A DNA stretch of 64,000 nt from Acidocella aminolytica 101 = DSM 11237 (lineage in GTDB: Bacteria; Pseudomonadota; Alphaproteobacteria; Acetobacterales; Acetobacteraceae). Position 1 is the stretch's first letter. Each line of letters begins with the position of its first letter. A model generated the notes under the pieces. The model worked only from the letters and a program-made list of their open reading frames with translations, was not told where the DNA came from and did no database searches. Below are positions 8,397-18,371 of the stretch, piece after piece. The translations under genes were made by a program, and so were the position numbers. The stretch lies in assembly GCF_900129125.1 (NCBI RefSeq), contig NZ_FQVJ01000019.1, positions 1 through 64,000 of the forward strand, in the 5' to 3' direction.

Positions 8397-9341
8397 ATGC
8401 TGGCATCCGCTTTCGTGATGTCATGCTTGAGGCGTGAGCGTTCGTCTTATGACGCTGAGCTGTCGGCCCTCGTGGGCGACGAAGGTATACTTGTGGGTTC
8501 GCTTTTTGAGCCGGGCTACTGGATGTCAATTGCCGCAGGTCCGCTTAGAATCCTTACGGCGAAGAACCTGTTACTGGACAACCTCAACAAGAACGTCGTG
8601 GAGGATAATTTGGCTAGGGCAACATTACCGGACGGGCTGGACGCTCTCAGGGTGGAGATGGAACTGGGTGATGTGATGCGCCTTATCGAGCGTACCGCGA
8701 GGTGGGTAGACCCGGCGACCTTCCGCCTGCTGCCGCTGTGGTATCCCGAGTATGCTCGGAAGTGCCTCTTCTACAAGGAAAACTGGACAGCCCCGCAGCT
8801 TAACAAGGGCGAGCACAAGCAGGAAGGAAACACCTACGCCAACAGAGCCCTGACGCACGCCTTGGGGCTGCGGTCCGATAATCGGCCGAACTGGAGCTGC
8901 TGCCATATCTGGGGCGTGGACGACGCGCTGTTCCAAGAGACGAACGTCGTCGTGCAGGATCGCCGCTTCTTTTCCTGTGTGGGCAACATGGTCCTCCTGC
9001 CCACGCCTCTAAAGGCCTTTACGGATACCGTCCCCGAAGTGAAGGCAATGATCCGTATCTGCGCACGGGCGCTCTATGGATGGCACTGCGACCACGAGAG
9101 CTTGGTGGAGACCGTTGCCGTCATCGACCGCTGGGACGACTGGGGGGCCTATCCGGTGAGCTGGCCGCGCGGCTTGGGCGACGGGAAGCTACCGCCTGGC
9201 GTGGTTCCCTTGAACAATGACATCCGAAACGACGCCGTCCGCCGGTTGGCGAGGATTCGGCAGGACCTCGAAGACGCCGGTCCGCATTACCCCCGCGACC
9301 AAGTTCGAGAAGCCCTGGCCTACTGGAAGGTCGCGATCTGA
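8397..9341 (+). CDS. Hypothetical protein, possibly HNH-like nuclease fold
   Basis: 314 residues. A central block, NWSCCHIWGVDD followed by SCVGNMVLLPTPLKAFTD, then RALYGWHCDHESL, resembles in layout the beta-beta-alpha metal nuclease pattern (Cys/His pair, then an Asn-containing helix). Families with CHIW...NLVLLP cores are known to me as uncharacterised. The nuclease idea is a hypothesis only, since no complete HNH triad can be assigned. The start is unclear: the frame is open upstream, and both 8397 and a later GTG/ATG near 8415 are possible. It is the largest gene of the 6.8-9.3 kb group and the last before a gene-free gap. Confidence 0.55.
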   Translation: MLASAFVMSCLRRERSSYDAELSALVGDEGILVGSLFEPGYWMSIAAGPLRILTAKNLLLDNLNKNVVEDNLARATLPDGLDALRVEMELGDVMRLIERTARWVDPATFRLLPLWYPEYARKCLFYKENWTAPQLNKGEHKQEGNTYANRALTHALGLRSDNRPNWSCCHIWGVDDALFQETNVVVQDRRFFSCVGNMVLLPTPLKAFTDTVPEVKAMIRICARALYGWHCDHESLVETVAVIDRWDDWGAYPVSWPRGLGDGKLPPGVVPLNNDIRNDAVRRLARIRQDLEDAGPHYPRDQVREALAYWKVAI

Positions 9342-10040
9342 ATGACGTTCGGTTGGGTGCAACTAGCCTGAACTAGCCAAGACTGTGGCTCGTGAGCTCA
9401 TCAGCCGACGCACGTATGTCACTTATGTCTGCTTTTCGTAGTGTGCGCCTGTAAGCACACAGGCAGCCCCCGGCCCAGCTCCGCCAGAAAGAGAATGTCC
9501 GGTATCCGCATCCCCTGGCCGTGAGCTGACCGGCCGATTCCCCCCCCAAGCCGGTCGACCCGTAGCGCGACCACGAGTGTCGCATTTGGAGCATGCCCTC
9601 ATGCGGGCTGGACGACCGGGAAGGGCGCGGAGCTGTCTTGTCGCCCAAAACCCTCCGGCCATTGGAATGCCAGTTCTCAGGCGATTGATTGGAGGCCGGG
9701 TACGGCGAGATTAGTGAAGCGCGCACGAACGTGTGTACGCGGCCAGTTTCTCAGAATTTAGATGGTTGGGGGCATGCTGAACTATATAAAGCGGGTCTGT
9801 GGAGGTTCGTTTGTTCACTTTTTGTGCCGCTCCCGAAGGTGCTCACTTTTTATTCAAATAAAATCAATAGGTTCCAGTTCTCAGTTTCGTCACCGTTGGC
9901 ACGCCACTCTTAAAAAAACTAATATCTTCGGCTGGCATATATTCTATGTCGGTGAGCGCGGGTTTTGGCAGCAATTGTGTGGGACCGGTCATGAGGATCT
10001 CCTCATTGATGATCACAATCTGATCCACGAACAGCTTGAT
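9342..10040. other. About 700 bp without a recognisable gene
   Basis: The stretch separates the unknown gene group from the diguanylate cyclase. The first half is GC-rich and the second half (about 9780-9930) is AT-rich. The open frames here show no family resemblance and no good ribosome binding sites. It may contain the decayed right boundary of the inserted gene group, but no inverted repeat or attachment site could be picked out. Confidence 0.5.
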
Positions 10041-11429
10041 TTACGCTTTGCGGAGCTCAGGTGCAGCGGCCTGACCGTTAAATTTGATTACTTCAAAGCC
10101 AGTTGCAGCGTTGACCCGGTTTCGTCCTTCAGCTTTGGAGTGGTAGAGTGCCTCGTCAGCGGCTTTGATCAACTCCCGCTTGTTTCTTGCGTTTGTAGGG
10201 TATGAGGCAACACCACAGGAAACGGTCACCGGACCCAGTTGTTGACCATGATGGTTAAGGGTCATACCCTCAACTTTCTCCCGCACCGCATCGGCCCAGC
10301 GCACAGCATCGGCAGTGTCTGTATTGGGCAGCAAGATGAGGATTTCTTCGCCGCCGTAGCGGCACACAATATCGCTCTTGCGTGCGTGTTGTACAAAGCA
10401 CCTGCCCAGCGCGGACAACACAACATCACCGGCATCATGGCCATGAAGGTCATTAAATTTTTTGAAATGATCCACATCTAGCATAACGACGGCAAGCGGG
10501 GTCTTGTTTCGGTCGGCTTGGCTTATCTCCATATCCATCACTTCGTCCATGAACCGTCGATTAAACAAGCCGGTCAATTTGTCGATAATTGCATGCTCGT
10601 GAAGCGCCTCACGCAGACGGATATTGGCGAAAGCGATCCCTACACTCTCACTCATCAGCGAAAGATATATGAGCTCCTGTTGACTTTCCGTCTCGCCATT
10701 ATCTAAGCAAGTTTCCGTTCCATTCTGAGCGGCTTGGCGGTCAAGACGAAAGCTTAACCCCCCCAGAACTTCGCCCGAGGCAACCAAAGGCAAGCAGATG
10801 GCAGAGCATGCATCCGCTGCAAAATGCAGACACCTAATCGAAATATCACTCGACGACATTTTGTGAATTTTGCCCATCCGCAACGCCCAGCACTCATCCG
10901 GTCGAAAAAAAGCCGAAAAGAACTCCTCTGGAGCGTTCCATTCGATCACTCGATCAAGAATGTTTCGTGAAGATTTAAAAACATAAAGTGCACCAGAGAC
11001 ACCGGGCAGCAACTTCTGGAATTTTTTGGCAATGATGGCATAAGCCTCGGCTGAGCTATGGCAAGCCTGCAACAGGCGTACGGTATCGGCAAGCTGTACT
11101 GCCACCGCACGATGTGCGTCGCTTGTCGCGATTGATTGTTCAAGCGTCTTATTCGCTGTAGCAAGGTCTTTCGTTCTTTCCGCAATACGTAGCTCAAGTT
11201 CATCGTGGGCAGCGGCAAGTCTCGCCTTACTAGCGGTCAATTCAGCGTTCTTCGAGACCATTTCTTTGAACACGCCAATATAGAGGACAGGAAACAATAA
11301 TGCGGCCATGAGGGAAGCATCGAAACACGTTTCGAGAAGTATACTGTGGATATGAGCAAGGTGGGTTCCGAAATTAACGACGGCATCCACAATAAAAACC
11401 GTCAAAGTAAGAATCATCAATAAATTCAT
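10041..11429 (-). CDS. GAF-GGDEF diguanylate cyclase, membrane-anchored
   Basis: 462 residues. Two hydrophobic segments (about 1-18 and 38-54) are followed by a coiled coil (about 58-100), a GAF-like sensor region (about 105-270) and a C-terminal GGDEF domain (about 275-440). The active site is intact as RYGGEEILILLP. The allosteric inhibitory site RKSD lies five residues before it, so the enzyme should make cyclic di-GMP and be product-inhibited. It follows the chemotaxis operon on the same strand after a 119-bp gap. This suggests that motility or attachment is linked to chemosensory output, though a separate promoter is possible. Confidence 0.92.
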   Translation of the reverse strand: MNLLMILTLTVFIVDAVVNFGTHLAHIHSILLETCFDASLMAALLFPVLYIGVFKEMVSKNAELTASKARLAAAHDELELRIAERTKDLATANKTLEQSIATSDAHRAVAVQLADTVRLLQACHSSAEAYAIIAKKFQKLLPGVSGALYVFKSSRNILDRVIEWNAPEEFFSAFFRPDECWALRMGKIHKMSSSDISIRCLHFAADACSAICLPLVASGEVLGGLSFRLDRQAAQNGTETCLDNGETESQQELIYLSLMSESVGIAFANIRLREALHEHAIIDKLTGLFNRRFMDEVMDMEISQADRNKTPLAVVMLDVDHFKKFNDLHGHDAGDVVLSALGRCFVQHARKSDIVCRYGGEEILILLPNTDTADAVRWADAVREKVEGMTLNHHGQQLGPVTVSCGVASYPTNARNKRELIKAADEALYHSKAEGRNRVNAATGFEVIKFNGQAAAPELRKA

Positions 11430-11548
11430 AAAACTAAGCCAAAAACCGAAGCAAGGTCAATACACAACCACCCAGAACTTAAAACACGGCTTGGACAAAT
11501 ATTCAGCTATATTTCGGGACGTTCTCCAGACGAGAATCAACTTGTACC

Positions 11549-13309
11549 CTAAAACAACACATCCTCAAAATCGTCGCTCGTTGGTTCCGATGCTTGGGAA
11601 GGTACAGCCTTTTCTATACCGATGCTCCAAGTGGCGGCAATCTCTGCTTGGATATCCCGCTCCTGCGACATCGTGTAAATTTCTCCAAGTTTAGAGAAAA
11701 TCGTGAAAAGTGGAATCTGTATATTGGCGTCGCAAGGCTTCGCGGTGGCCGCAAATGTGCGCAAGTCCTCTCCAGCCTGGAGCAGAGTGTCCCCGATTTC
11801 ACCGTGAAACGCCAATCCACTGCGAGCACCCGTGAGGAGATTCAAAACAGCTTCCCCATAGCCAGCGAGTGCCGTAACGTCTCGCTCGGTCGTCGAGGCA
11901 GCCGTATTGATGCAGGTGACGGCCGATGAGAGCGCCGCACCAATCCTCTCGTCCTTTATATCCGTTGTATCGGATGGCTCTGACGATAAATCAGAAGCCG
12001 AATCAATCAATATTTTCAACGCGTCGACGCATGTATTTGCCGTAATTTCCAAATTTCCTGCATGTGCGCGCAATTCCGTAGCTATGATGCCGAGCGGCCG
12101 GCCTTCGTCTCCGAGACGGGTTGATTTAAGGGTTGTGTTTAAAGCCATATACTGCACGTCGGACTTCATTATTTGCACCGCATCCAACTTATCCGACAGG
12201 ATACGCGCCGCCAACCCGGCCTTCTTGCCGATATCCTGCGCCAAGACATCCGCTTCTTCTATTTCGGTTGCAAGTCTAACAGCAACTCCGATGCGCCGTT
12301 CCAAAGTTTGCAGAAATCCTCCAGCCTCGCCGGCTTTCGGCCCATAGGCCACGTCCCGCAGAGATAAAAGTGCGGCCGCGTCCTGGGATAACCCCTCCAG
12401 CCCCGCGCTGATCTGCTCCATTTCCATATTAAAATCATTCAGCGTGGCATCCAGCTGAGCGGCCAGAAGCACGCAAGTCAGGGCCCGTATGCGCGTTGCA
12501 TCCACCGGCGGGATATCCTTATCAATGGAATCCAAAAGCGCGATGCCTGTTTGAATATGTTCAACACGTTGGCGGGTGATATCCCCAATTTGCAAAGCTA
12601 CGAGCATCCGCATAACCTGTTTACGAACGCTTCGGGCCAGCGCGCCGGCATCGGCGGTTGTGACGGCAATTTTAGCGCGATAGTCTGCCATCAGCGCCAC
12701 CGCGTCGTGCAACTGACGTGATACCACCGGAACCGTATCCGCGCAGCTTCGTTCAAGCGCTTCCGCTCTAGGACCCGTCGTTTGCAATTCACTTTTTAAA
12801 TTGCGAAGACCATACTCCAGCGCATCAACTTCCTTGCGACCCGACTCGACGCGCCCAGACATCTCCTGTGCAAACACGTCAAACTCGTCGTCCGCGCTCG
12901 GGATTCCGCCCGCGGTTATTTTAATGCTAATCGTAAAGGCGCGCATATAAGCGAGGCTTCTGCGCATGATCTCGATATGCGACGATAGAATGGTGTGCTG
13001 AGCCTCAAGCTGGCCTATCGTGGCACGCCGCGCGCATTGTTTACCCGGTAAAGCTAATAGTTTAGCCGAAGCGTCGTGAAGTTGCTGGGTTGTCGACGCG
13101 ATGGTGGCGGGACTGAGGGCTTCAGCCAAAGCATCCAGCGCTGCAACCAATGTAGCGATACCCTCCACTGCCTGCGAAAGAACCCTGCCCACATCCAGAA
13201 ACTTCGTCTCGATCGCGAACCGCGCAGCCTCCATCTTTTGGACCATACCGGCCATATCTAGTCGCGATTTATGTACGATCCCAGCGTTCGGTCCTGCTTC
13301 AAGCGACAT
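11549..13309 (-). CDS. Soluble, divergent MCP-like chemotaxis protein
   Basis: 586 residues, almost entirely alpha-helical, with no transmembrane segment or HAMP domain. The segment YMALNTTLKSTRLGDEG, then IIATELRAHA, lines up with the conserved hairpin tip of methyl-accepting proteins ([16 protein letters not shown]...[10 protein letters not shown] in the neighbouring MCP). Most of the residues that normally contact CheA and CheW are changed. An ALQIGDITRQRVEHIQ motif lies about residue 240. The start at 13309 is chosen because GAGGAG lies 7 bp upstream. It closes the che operon, 65 bp after cheB. It could be a cytoplasmic receptor, an adaptor, or a phosphatase-like regulator. Confidence 0.75.
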   Translation of the reverse strand: MSLEAGPNAGIVHKSRLDMAGMVQKMEAARFAIETKFLDVGRVLSQAVEGIATLVAALDALAEALSPATIASTTQQLHDASAKLLALPGKQCARRATIGQLEAQHTILSSHIEIMRRSLAYMRAFTISIKITAGGIPSADDEFDVFAQEMSGRVESGRKEVDALEYGLRNLKSELQTTGPRAEALERSCADTVPVVSRQLHDAVALMADYRAKIAVTTADAGALARSVRKQVMRMLVALQIGDITRQRVEHIQTGIALLDSIDKDIPPVDATRIRALTCVLLAAQLDATLNDFNMEMEQISAGLEGLSQDAAALLSLRDVAYGPKAGEAGGFLQTLERRIGVAVRLATEIEEADVLAQDIGKKAGLAARILSDKLDAVQIMKSDVQYMALNTTLKSTRLGDEGRPLGIIATELRAHAGNLEITANTCVDALKILIDSASDLSSEPSDTTDIKDERIGAALSSAVTCINTAASTTERDVTALAGYGEAVLNLLTGARSGLAFHGEIGDTLLQAGEDLRTFAATAKPCDANIQIPLFTIFSKLGEIYTMSQERDIQAEIAATWSIGIEKAVPSQASEPTSDDFEDVLF

Positions 13310-13374
13310 TATGCAACTCCTCAATTCTCCACCTCATACTAGCACTGAAAGGCCGTACTGTGACTTGGTGAAAC

Positions 13375-14472
13375 TCACCGGGCAGCAGCACGGCGGATCT
13401 CCTGAGCAAGGTGATGAAGGGGTACAATTCTATCGACACCACCGCGCGCGATGGCCTCTTTCGGCATCCCGAAGACGATAGAGGTGGCTTCGTCCTGGGC
13501 AAGAGTAAAAGCACCGGCATTTTTCATCTCGGTCAGACCGCGGGCGCCATCGTCACCCATGCCAGTCATGATGACACCAACCGCATTAGAGCCCGCCGCA
13601 CGCGCCGCTGAACGAAAAAGAACGTCGACGGACGGCCGGTGACGCGCGATCAATGGGCCGTCTTTCACGGAGACATAATAGCGGGCACCACTTCGTTCAA
13701 TCATGGTATGCAAATTACCTGGGGCGATCAGAACCCGGCCACGCAGGACGCCATCGCCATTCTTGGCTTCCTTCACTTCCATCTCGCAAAGGCTATCAAG
13801 CCTACGCGCAAAGGATGCCGTGAATTTCTCAGGCATATGCTGAACGATTACAATACCAGGTGCATCACTTGGTAGCGCCTCCAGGACTTCGCGCAATGAC
13901 TCCGTACCACCAGTCGAGGCTCCGATGCAGACAATTGTTTCCGTTGTGCGCGCCATGGCGCCAACTACCGCTGGCGGCAGCATTGCATCCGCTGTGAGTT
14001 TTTTGTTCGACTCAATGGATGGGAAGGCATATGAATTACGATCCCGGCGGCGCCCGACCCGCGCCTGCGCGGCGCCCTTTACCACGTCGCATATATGCTC
14101 ACGCGCTTCGGTCAACTGGTCGCTCACACCGATCCTCGGCTTCAGGATGATGTCGACGGCCCCGGCTTCCAACGCCTGCATTAAAGTCTCCGACCCGGAT
14201 TCGACGAGGGATGAGCACATCACTACGGGAATTGGATGCTGCGCCATCAGTTTGCGCAGAAACGTTATGCCATCCATGCGTGGCATTTCGACGTCCAAGG
14301 TAATAACATCGGGCACTTGATCTCGTATGCGTGTGGCTGCCACAAATGGATCGGATGCAATGCCGAGCACGTCGATTTCAGGGTCCGACGCCAAAACCTC
14401 AGCCAAGGTCTGTCGGACCGAGGCGGAGTCGTCGACGATAAGTACACGCACACGCTTTTTGGATTGTAGCAT
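13375..14472 (-). CDS. cheB: CheB protein-glutamate methylesterase
   Basis: 365-residue two-domain response regulator that removes methyl groups from receptors and deamidates glutamines. The receiver domain (about 7-125) has the acidic pair in LIVDDSAS and the phospho-acceptor D60 in [11 protein letters not shown]. The esterase domain (about 178-365) has the catalytic triad S186 in [10 protein letters not shown]212 in VQHMPE and D307 in TGMGDDG. The start at 14472 gives the usual N-terminus and has GGAG upstream. A longer in-frame start would lie inside cheR. It begins 4 bp after cheR ends, so it is in the same operon. Confidence 0.95.
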   Translation of the reverse strand: MLQSKKRVRVLIVDDSASVRQTLAEVLASDPEIDVLGIASDPFVAATRIRDQVPDVITLDVEMPRMDGITFLRKLMAQHPIPVVMCSSLVESGSETLMQALEAGAVDIILKPRIGVSDQLTEAREHICDVVKGAAQARVGRRRDRNSYAFPSIESNKKLTADAMLPPAVVGAMARTTETIVCIGASTGGTESLREVLEALPSDAPGIVIVQHMPEKFTASFARRLDSLCEMEVKEAKNGDGVLRGRVLIAPGNLHTMIERSGARYYVSVKDGPLIARHRPSVDVLFRSAARAAGSNAVGVIMTGMGDDGARGLTEMKNAGAFTLAQDEATSIVFGMPKEAIARGGVDRIVPLHHLAQEIRRAAAR

Positions 14473-14476
14473 GGAA

Positions 14477-15376
14477 CTATAATCTCCGGAAAATTGTGCT
14501 GCGGACGGAGACCAGGGGCAATTCAGCGCCCGCGCCCGATTCCGAATGACCAAGAATAAGGTAGCCGCCTGGTCGCAAATGGTCGCAAAGGCGCTTTAAA
14601 ACATTATTCTGAGTTGATTTGTCGAAATAGATCAAAATGTTTCGACAGAAAATACAATCCATGTCACGGTCGACCGGATAGCGGCTCTCCATCAGATTCA
14701 GACGGGCCCAAGCGACTTTGGCGCGTAATTGCGGAATAATTCTCGCCATGGCCAGGGTTTGATCGCGCGATTGCAGAATGTAGCGGCTACGCATCTCCGG
14801 CGGAACAGGATCGATCATCGCCTTGGAAAACTGTCCCGCCACCGCTATCTCAAGCGCTTCGGTGGAGATATCCGTTCCTAGAATGGAATAATCAGGTCCA
14901 TGGTTTTTTCTGCGAAAATCTTCGAGCACCATTGCGATGGTATAGGCTTCGGCACCGATAGACGCTGCGGCACTCCAGATCTTTACCGCCCGGCGTCCGG
15001 CGAGCACTAGTGCAGGGAGAAACGTTTCCCGCAGAAAATCGAAATGTACCGGCTCGCGGAAAAAATCTGTTTTATTGGTCGAAACAGCATTGATCAAATG
15101 GACAAGTTCATTTGCGATACCGCGGTTCTCAAATATATAGCCGCAATAGTCATCTAGGCTATCGAGCTCCAGCGCGACAAGTCGGGATCTCAGCCGGCCT
15201 GCGAGCATAGTGCGTTTCCCTTGCGGCATTTTGATGCCGCTATACCGATGGATCAGCGCGGCAAGTCGTTCAAAGTTGCGTGCGCTGAAGCGCTCCAAGG
15301 CAATGTCTGATAGCGGGTTTAGCAAAGAACCACCCAAGCAATGTTTCGCCTTCTCTAACAGCGTATCATCCGTCAA
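14477..15376 (-). CDS. cheR: CheR chemotaxis protein methyltransferase
   Basis: 299-residue SAM-dependent methyltransferase that methylates glutamates on chemoreceptors. The N-terminal helical domain (about 25-100) is followed by the catalytic domain, with the AdoMet loop [18 protein letters not shown] and the late motif [12 protein letters not shown]. The start overlaps the stop of the upstream cheW by 4 bp. The C-terminus ends directly before cheB. The pair forms the adaptation arm of this chemotaxis system. Confidence 0.95.
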   Translation of the reverse strand: MTDDTLLEKAKHCLGGSLLNPLSDIALERFSARNFERLAALIHRYSGIKMPQGKRTMLAGRLRSRLVALELDSLDDYCGYIFENRGIANELVHLINAVSTNKTDFFREPVHFDFLRETFLPALVLAGRRAVKIWSAAASIGAEAYTIAMVLEDFRRKNHGPDYSILGTDISTEALEIAVAGQFSKAMIDPVPPEMRSRYILQSRDQTLAMARIIPQLRAKVAWARLNLMESRYPVDRDMDCIFCRNILIYFDKSTQNNVLKRLCDHLRPGGYLILGHSESGAGAELPLVSVRSTIFRRL

Positions 15377-15849
15377 GCGGCATCGTGTCGTACGTTTTCG
15401 AGCAGCGAGGTTTCACTGCTCGTAAGGAGTTTGGGCACATCGAACAAGACGACAAATTCATTTTCTCGTCGTACAACGCCAGCGATGTAATCTGAGCGCC
15501 ACAGTACACCAATCTCCGGCGCGCCCTCAATATCGGTTGCGGCAAAGCTGGCCACCTCGATCACTCGATCGGCGACCAAGCCGAGACCAAGGAGTCGTCC
15601 GCCGACCGGAACGTCGAGCACAAGAATTCGCGTTGCGCCATCTGGTGTCGTTGATGGCAATCCCAACTTCGTTCGAAGATCGATCATGGGGGTGCCACGC
15701 CCCCGCACGTCAATCAAACCGAGCAGATAGTCTGGTCCCTCTGGTATCTTGAATGGCGCGCGATAGTCTAGGATTTCCCGCACATAGGCAACCGGCACCG
15801 CAAACACCTCTCTCCCCAGCGCCAAAGTTACGAAATCTCCTCCTTGCAT
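15373..15849 (-). CDS. cheW: CheW coupling protein (second copy)
   Basis: 158-residue CheW-domain scaffold that links receptors to CheA. It shows the usual pattern: FAVPVAYVREILDY near the N-terminus, LLGLIDVRGRGTPMIDLR in the middle and GLVADRVIEV later. The start at 15849 is chosen because it lies just after the MCP stop codon and has GGGGCGGGG upstream. A longer frame would overlap the MCP gene. It is the second CheW of the operon and sits between the MCP and cheR, so it may be dedicated to that receptor. Confidence 0.92.
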   Translation of the reverse strand: MQGGDFVTLALGREVFAVPVAYVREILDYRAPFKIPEGPDYLLGLIDVRGRGTPMIDLRTKLGLPSTTPDGATRILVLDVPVGGRLLGLGLVADRVIEVASFAATDIEGAPEIGVLWRSDYIAGVVRRENEFVVLFDVPKLLTSSETSLLENVRHDAA

Positions 15850-15862
15850 GGCTCCCCGCCCC

Positions 15863-17701
15863 TTAACTGTAAGCCGTGAATTGAGCGTCATCGGCATCCG
15901 GGCCACCCACCGTTAGGTCGAGGGCGAAGCCGTTGTTGCCATCCTGTCGAACCGGGATGAACTTGCCATGTGGCTCGGTACCTTTATGCATCGGTTTGGC
16001 CTGCATCTGTTTGACCTTCGCCGGTGACTTGGCCGTCATGCGTGGCGCTGGCATGTGCGCCGAGTTCGCCGCTACGGGCTTACCTTGGGCAGTCGCATCA
16101 GTACGGAAATACGATATGGCAGCCTGCAACTCCTCCGCCTGGGTCGACAATTCTTCAGATGTTGCAGTCATCTGCTCGGATGCTGCCGCATTCTGCTGGG
16201 TAACTTTGTCCAATTGCTGGATCGCCTCGTTGATCTGCGAGGCGCCCACATCCTGCTCGCGGCAGGCGGCGCTGATCTCCGACACGAGTTCCGCTGTTTT
16301 GCGGATATTGGGGACTAGGTTGGTCAACATATCGCCTGCTGTCCGAGCCGCCTTCACAGTTTCGGTGGAAACCGCGCCGATCTCGGTCGCGGCAATCTGG
16401 CTGCGTTCAGCCAGCTTGCGCACTTCCGACGCCACAACCGCGAAGCCTCTGCCATGCTCGCCCGCGCGCGCCGCCTCGACGGCAGCATTCAACGCTAGAA
16501 GGTCAGTCTGGCGTGCGATTTCCTGCACGATAGTAATTTTTTCAGCAATTGTCTGCATCGCCACGACCGCGCTGTTCACTGCCTCGCCGCTGGTTTCAGC
16601 ATCCTTAGCCGACTGCCGGGAAATTTTCTCGGTCTGGGTAGCGTTATCCGCATTCTGCTTGATGTTGGCGGTCATCTGCTCCATCGAGGCAGAAGCCTGC
16701 TCTGCCGCCGAAGCCTGCTCGGTTGCCCCCTGGCTTACCTGCTCGGCTGTCGCCGAAAGTTCCTGGCTGCCCGAAGATACATTGTCCGAGGCAAGTATTG
16801 CATTACCCACGACGTCACGCAGTCGCAGGGACATGCTCTCCAACGCTAAGCCGAGCGTATCTTTCTCTGAGAGTGGTTTGGGCTGCACCGTTAGGTCGCC
16901 ATCAGCGATTTTGTCCGCAATCGCGGCGGTCGCACGCAGGTTGGCGCTCATACGGTTGACCGTATCAACCAGATCTTTGATCTCGTCATTGGTATTGATC
17001 TCGACCTCTTTGTTGAGGTCACCGATCGCTACCGCGTCGGCTAGCGTGGCTATTTTGTTCAATCCCTTGCTGATTGACAACGCCAGCCAGATCGCCGCGA
17101 TAAGCGCGATAAGCAACGATCCAATAGCAACGGCGATCAACGCGTCGCGGATGGTGCGATAAGTTCTGCTGGCTGCCTGCTGTTGGGCCCGCATATCCTG
17201 GTTCGCTAATGTGACGAGGTCATCCGTTATGGCGACAGACTTACCCGTCAGCGTCTTCAATTGCCCGACGGACAGTGCATGCGCTTGTTCATTCTGGTTA
17301 TCCATCGCATAGGCCCGCAACTGGCTGTCCAACGGCTTCATGGTTTCCCAAAGCGAGCGCAATTCGACATATTTAGCTCGTTCCTTGGTCGATCTGCTCT
17401 GATCGCCTTTATTGAGAAGGGCCTCGAAATCCTGACGGTCCTGTCTGAGCTCGTTATCATAGCCCTGCATCTTGGTCTGATCGGTCTCGAGGATGATGTC
17501 CTTCTCGGCGCGACTAATATCGAGAAGCTTCAAGCTGATATTATCCGCGAGCCGCATCCTGGCGACTGGACCGCTTATCAATTCGGTGATCGTGGCATTC
17601 ATGGTGGCAAGGCCAAAGACGGCATAGCCAGCAGCGCTCATGAGCAGGAGGAGGATGATACCAAATGATAAAGCGAGCTTGAGTTTGATGGTGAATCGCA
17701 T
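15863..17701 (-). CDS. Methyl-accepting chemotaxis protein (4HB, HAMP)
   Basis: 612-residue transmembrane receptor. A first membrane helix (about 8-28) and a second (about 185-210) flank a four-helix-bundle-type periplasmic domain. A HAMP domain (about 212-262) with [13 protein letters not shown] and the cytoplasmic signalling domain follow. The hairpin tip reads [19 protein letters not shown], the standard interaction site for CheA and CheW. The C-terminal tail carries a Pro/Lys-rich linker and ends DAQFTAYS, with no clear CheR-docking pentapeptide. It lies between the two cheW genes. The ligand is unknown. Confidence 0.95.
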   Translation of the reverse strand: MRFTIKLKLALSFGIILLLLMSAAGYAVFGLATMNATITELISGPVARMRLADNISLKLLDISRAEKDIILETDQTKMQGYDNELRQDRQDFEALLNKGDQSRSTKERAKYVELRSLWETMKPLDSQLRAYAMDNQNEQAHALSVGQLKTLTGKSVAITDDLVTLANQDMRAQQQAASRTYRTIRDALIAVAIGSLLIALIAAIWLALSISKGLNKIATLADAVAIGDLNKEVEINTNDEIKDLVDTVNRMSANLRATAAIADKIADGDLTVQPKPLSEKDTLGLALESMSLRLRDVVGNAILASDNVSSGSQELSATAEQVSQGATEQASAAEQASASMEQMTANIKQNADNATQTEKISRQSAKDAETSGEAVNSAVVAMQTIAEKITIVQEIARQTDLLALNAAVEAARAGEHGRGFAVVASEVRKLAERSQIAATEIGAVSTETVKAARTAGDMLTNLVPNIRKTAELVSEISAACREQDVGASQINEAIQQLDKVTQQNAAASEQMTATSEELSTQAEELQAAISYFRTDATAQGKPVAANSAHMPAPRMTAKSPAKVKQMQAKPMHKGTEPHGKFIPVRQDGNNGFALDLTVGGPDADDAQFTAYS

Positions 17702-17819
17702 AACGAGGGCTTTCAGCTAAACGGTTTGAAGAAGCCGGCAGAAATCTGAATCGTGAAAGCCGAAGCTGAAGCTTCGCAGCCATCATTTTCTGCCCAATGT
17801 TGCGGCTGGTGCACCGGAC

Positions 17820-18356
17820 TCATCCGGATTGGCCCGGCAGACGGACGCCCCCGCCATCGGCCTTGCCCCGGGCAGCGAATACGGCGGCCAGATCGGGGAG
17901 GATGATGATATCGTCGCCCCGTTTGGCGAGATAGCGGATGAAGTCCGGTCGCCAGCGCATACCAAGACGCGGCGCGGCCTCGGTCGCGGTATCCTGGATC
18001 ATTGTGACTTCGAAGACCTTGTCGGCACGCAAGGCGAGCAGCGCTGTTTCACCATCAATTTCAAATTCGATGACGATGATACGGCTGTCGTGCGAGATGC
18101 CGCGGGCCTCGAGGTCAAATGCCAGCCTCAGATCCGCGAGTGGGATGATCCGCCCGCGAAAATTGATCACCGCATCGACAAAGACGGGCGCTCCCGGTAC
18201 GTAGGTTTCAGGGGATTTATCCAATACCTCTCGAACCAGAATAGCCTCCAGAGCGAAGATTTCGCCCGCCAGATCAAATGTCAGCACTTCCAGACCACCC
18301 CCGCCACTTATCGCTGGGGCCGGCATGGCGCTTAGGCTAGCAGATTGAGCTTGCAT
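17820..18356 (-). CDS. cheW: CheW coupling protein (first copy)
   Basis: 178 residues with a single CheW domain. EIFALEAILVREVLD, AVINFRGRIIPLADLR and ALRADKVFEV are the typical beta-barrel segments. It directly follows cheA, with 15 bp between them, and precedes the MCP gene by 118 bp. The first 20 residues are low-complexity and rich in Ala and Ser, so the true start could be a little downstream. It differs clearly in sequence from the second CheW, so the copies are not a recent duplication. Confidence 0.92.
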   Translation of the reverse strand: MQAQSASLSAMPAPAISGGGGLEVLTFDLAGEIFALEAILVREVLDKSPETYVPGAPVFVDAVINFRGRIIPLADLRLAFDLEARGISHDSRIIVIEFEIDGETALLALRADKVFEVTMIQDTATEAAPRLGMRWRPDFIRYLAKRGDDIIILPDLAAVFAARGKADGGGVRLPGQSG

Positions 18357-18371
18357 GACTCTGTCCCTCTC

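Noticed and set aside
9373-10205. Open frames on both strands in the gap before the diguanylate cyclase
   Set aside because: They show no conserved motifs, and the plus-strand one runs into the antisense of the GGDEF domain. I treated the gap as non-coding.
15933-17162. 409-codon plus-strand frame
   Set aside because: It is the antisense shadow of the MCP gene, whose sense frame has all receptor motifs.
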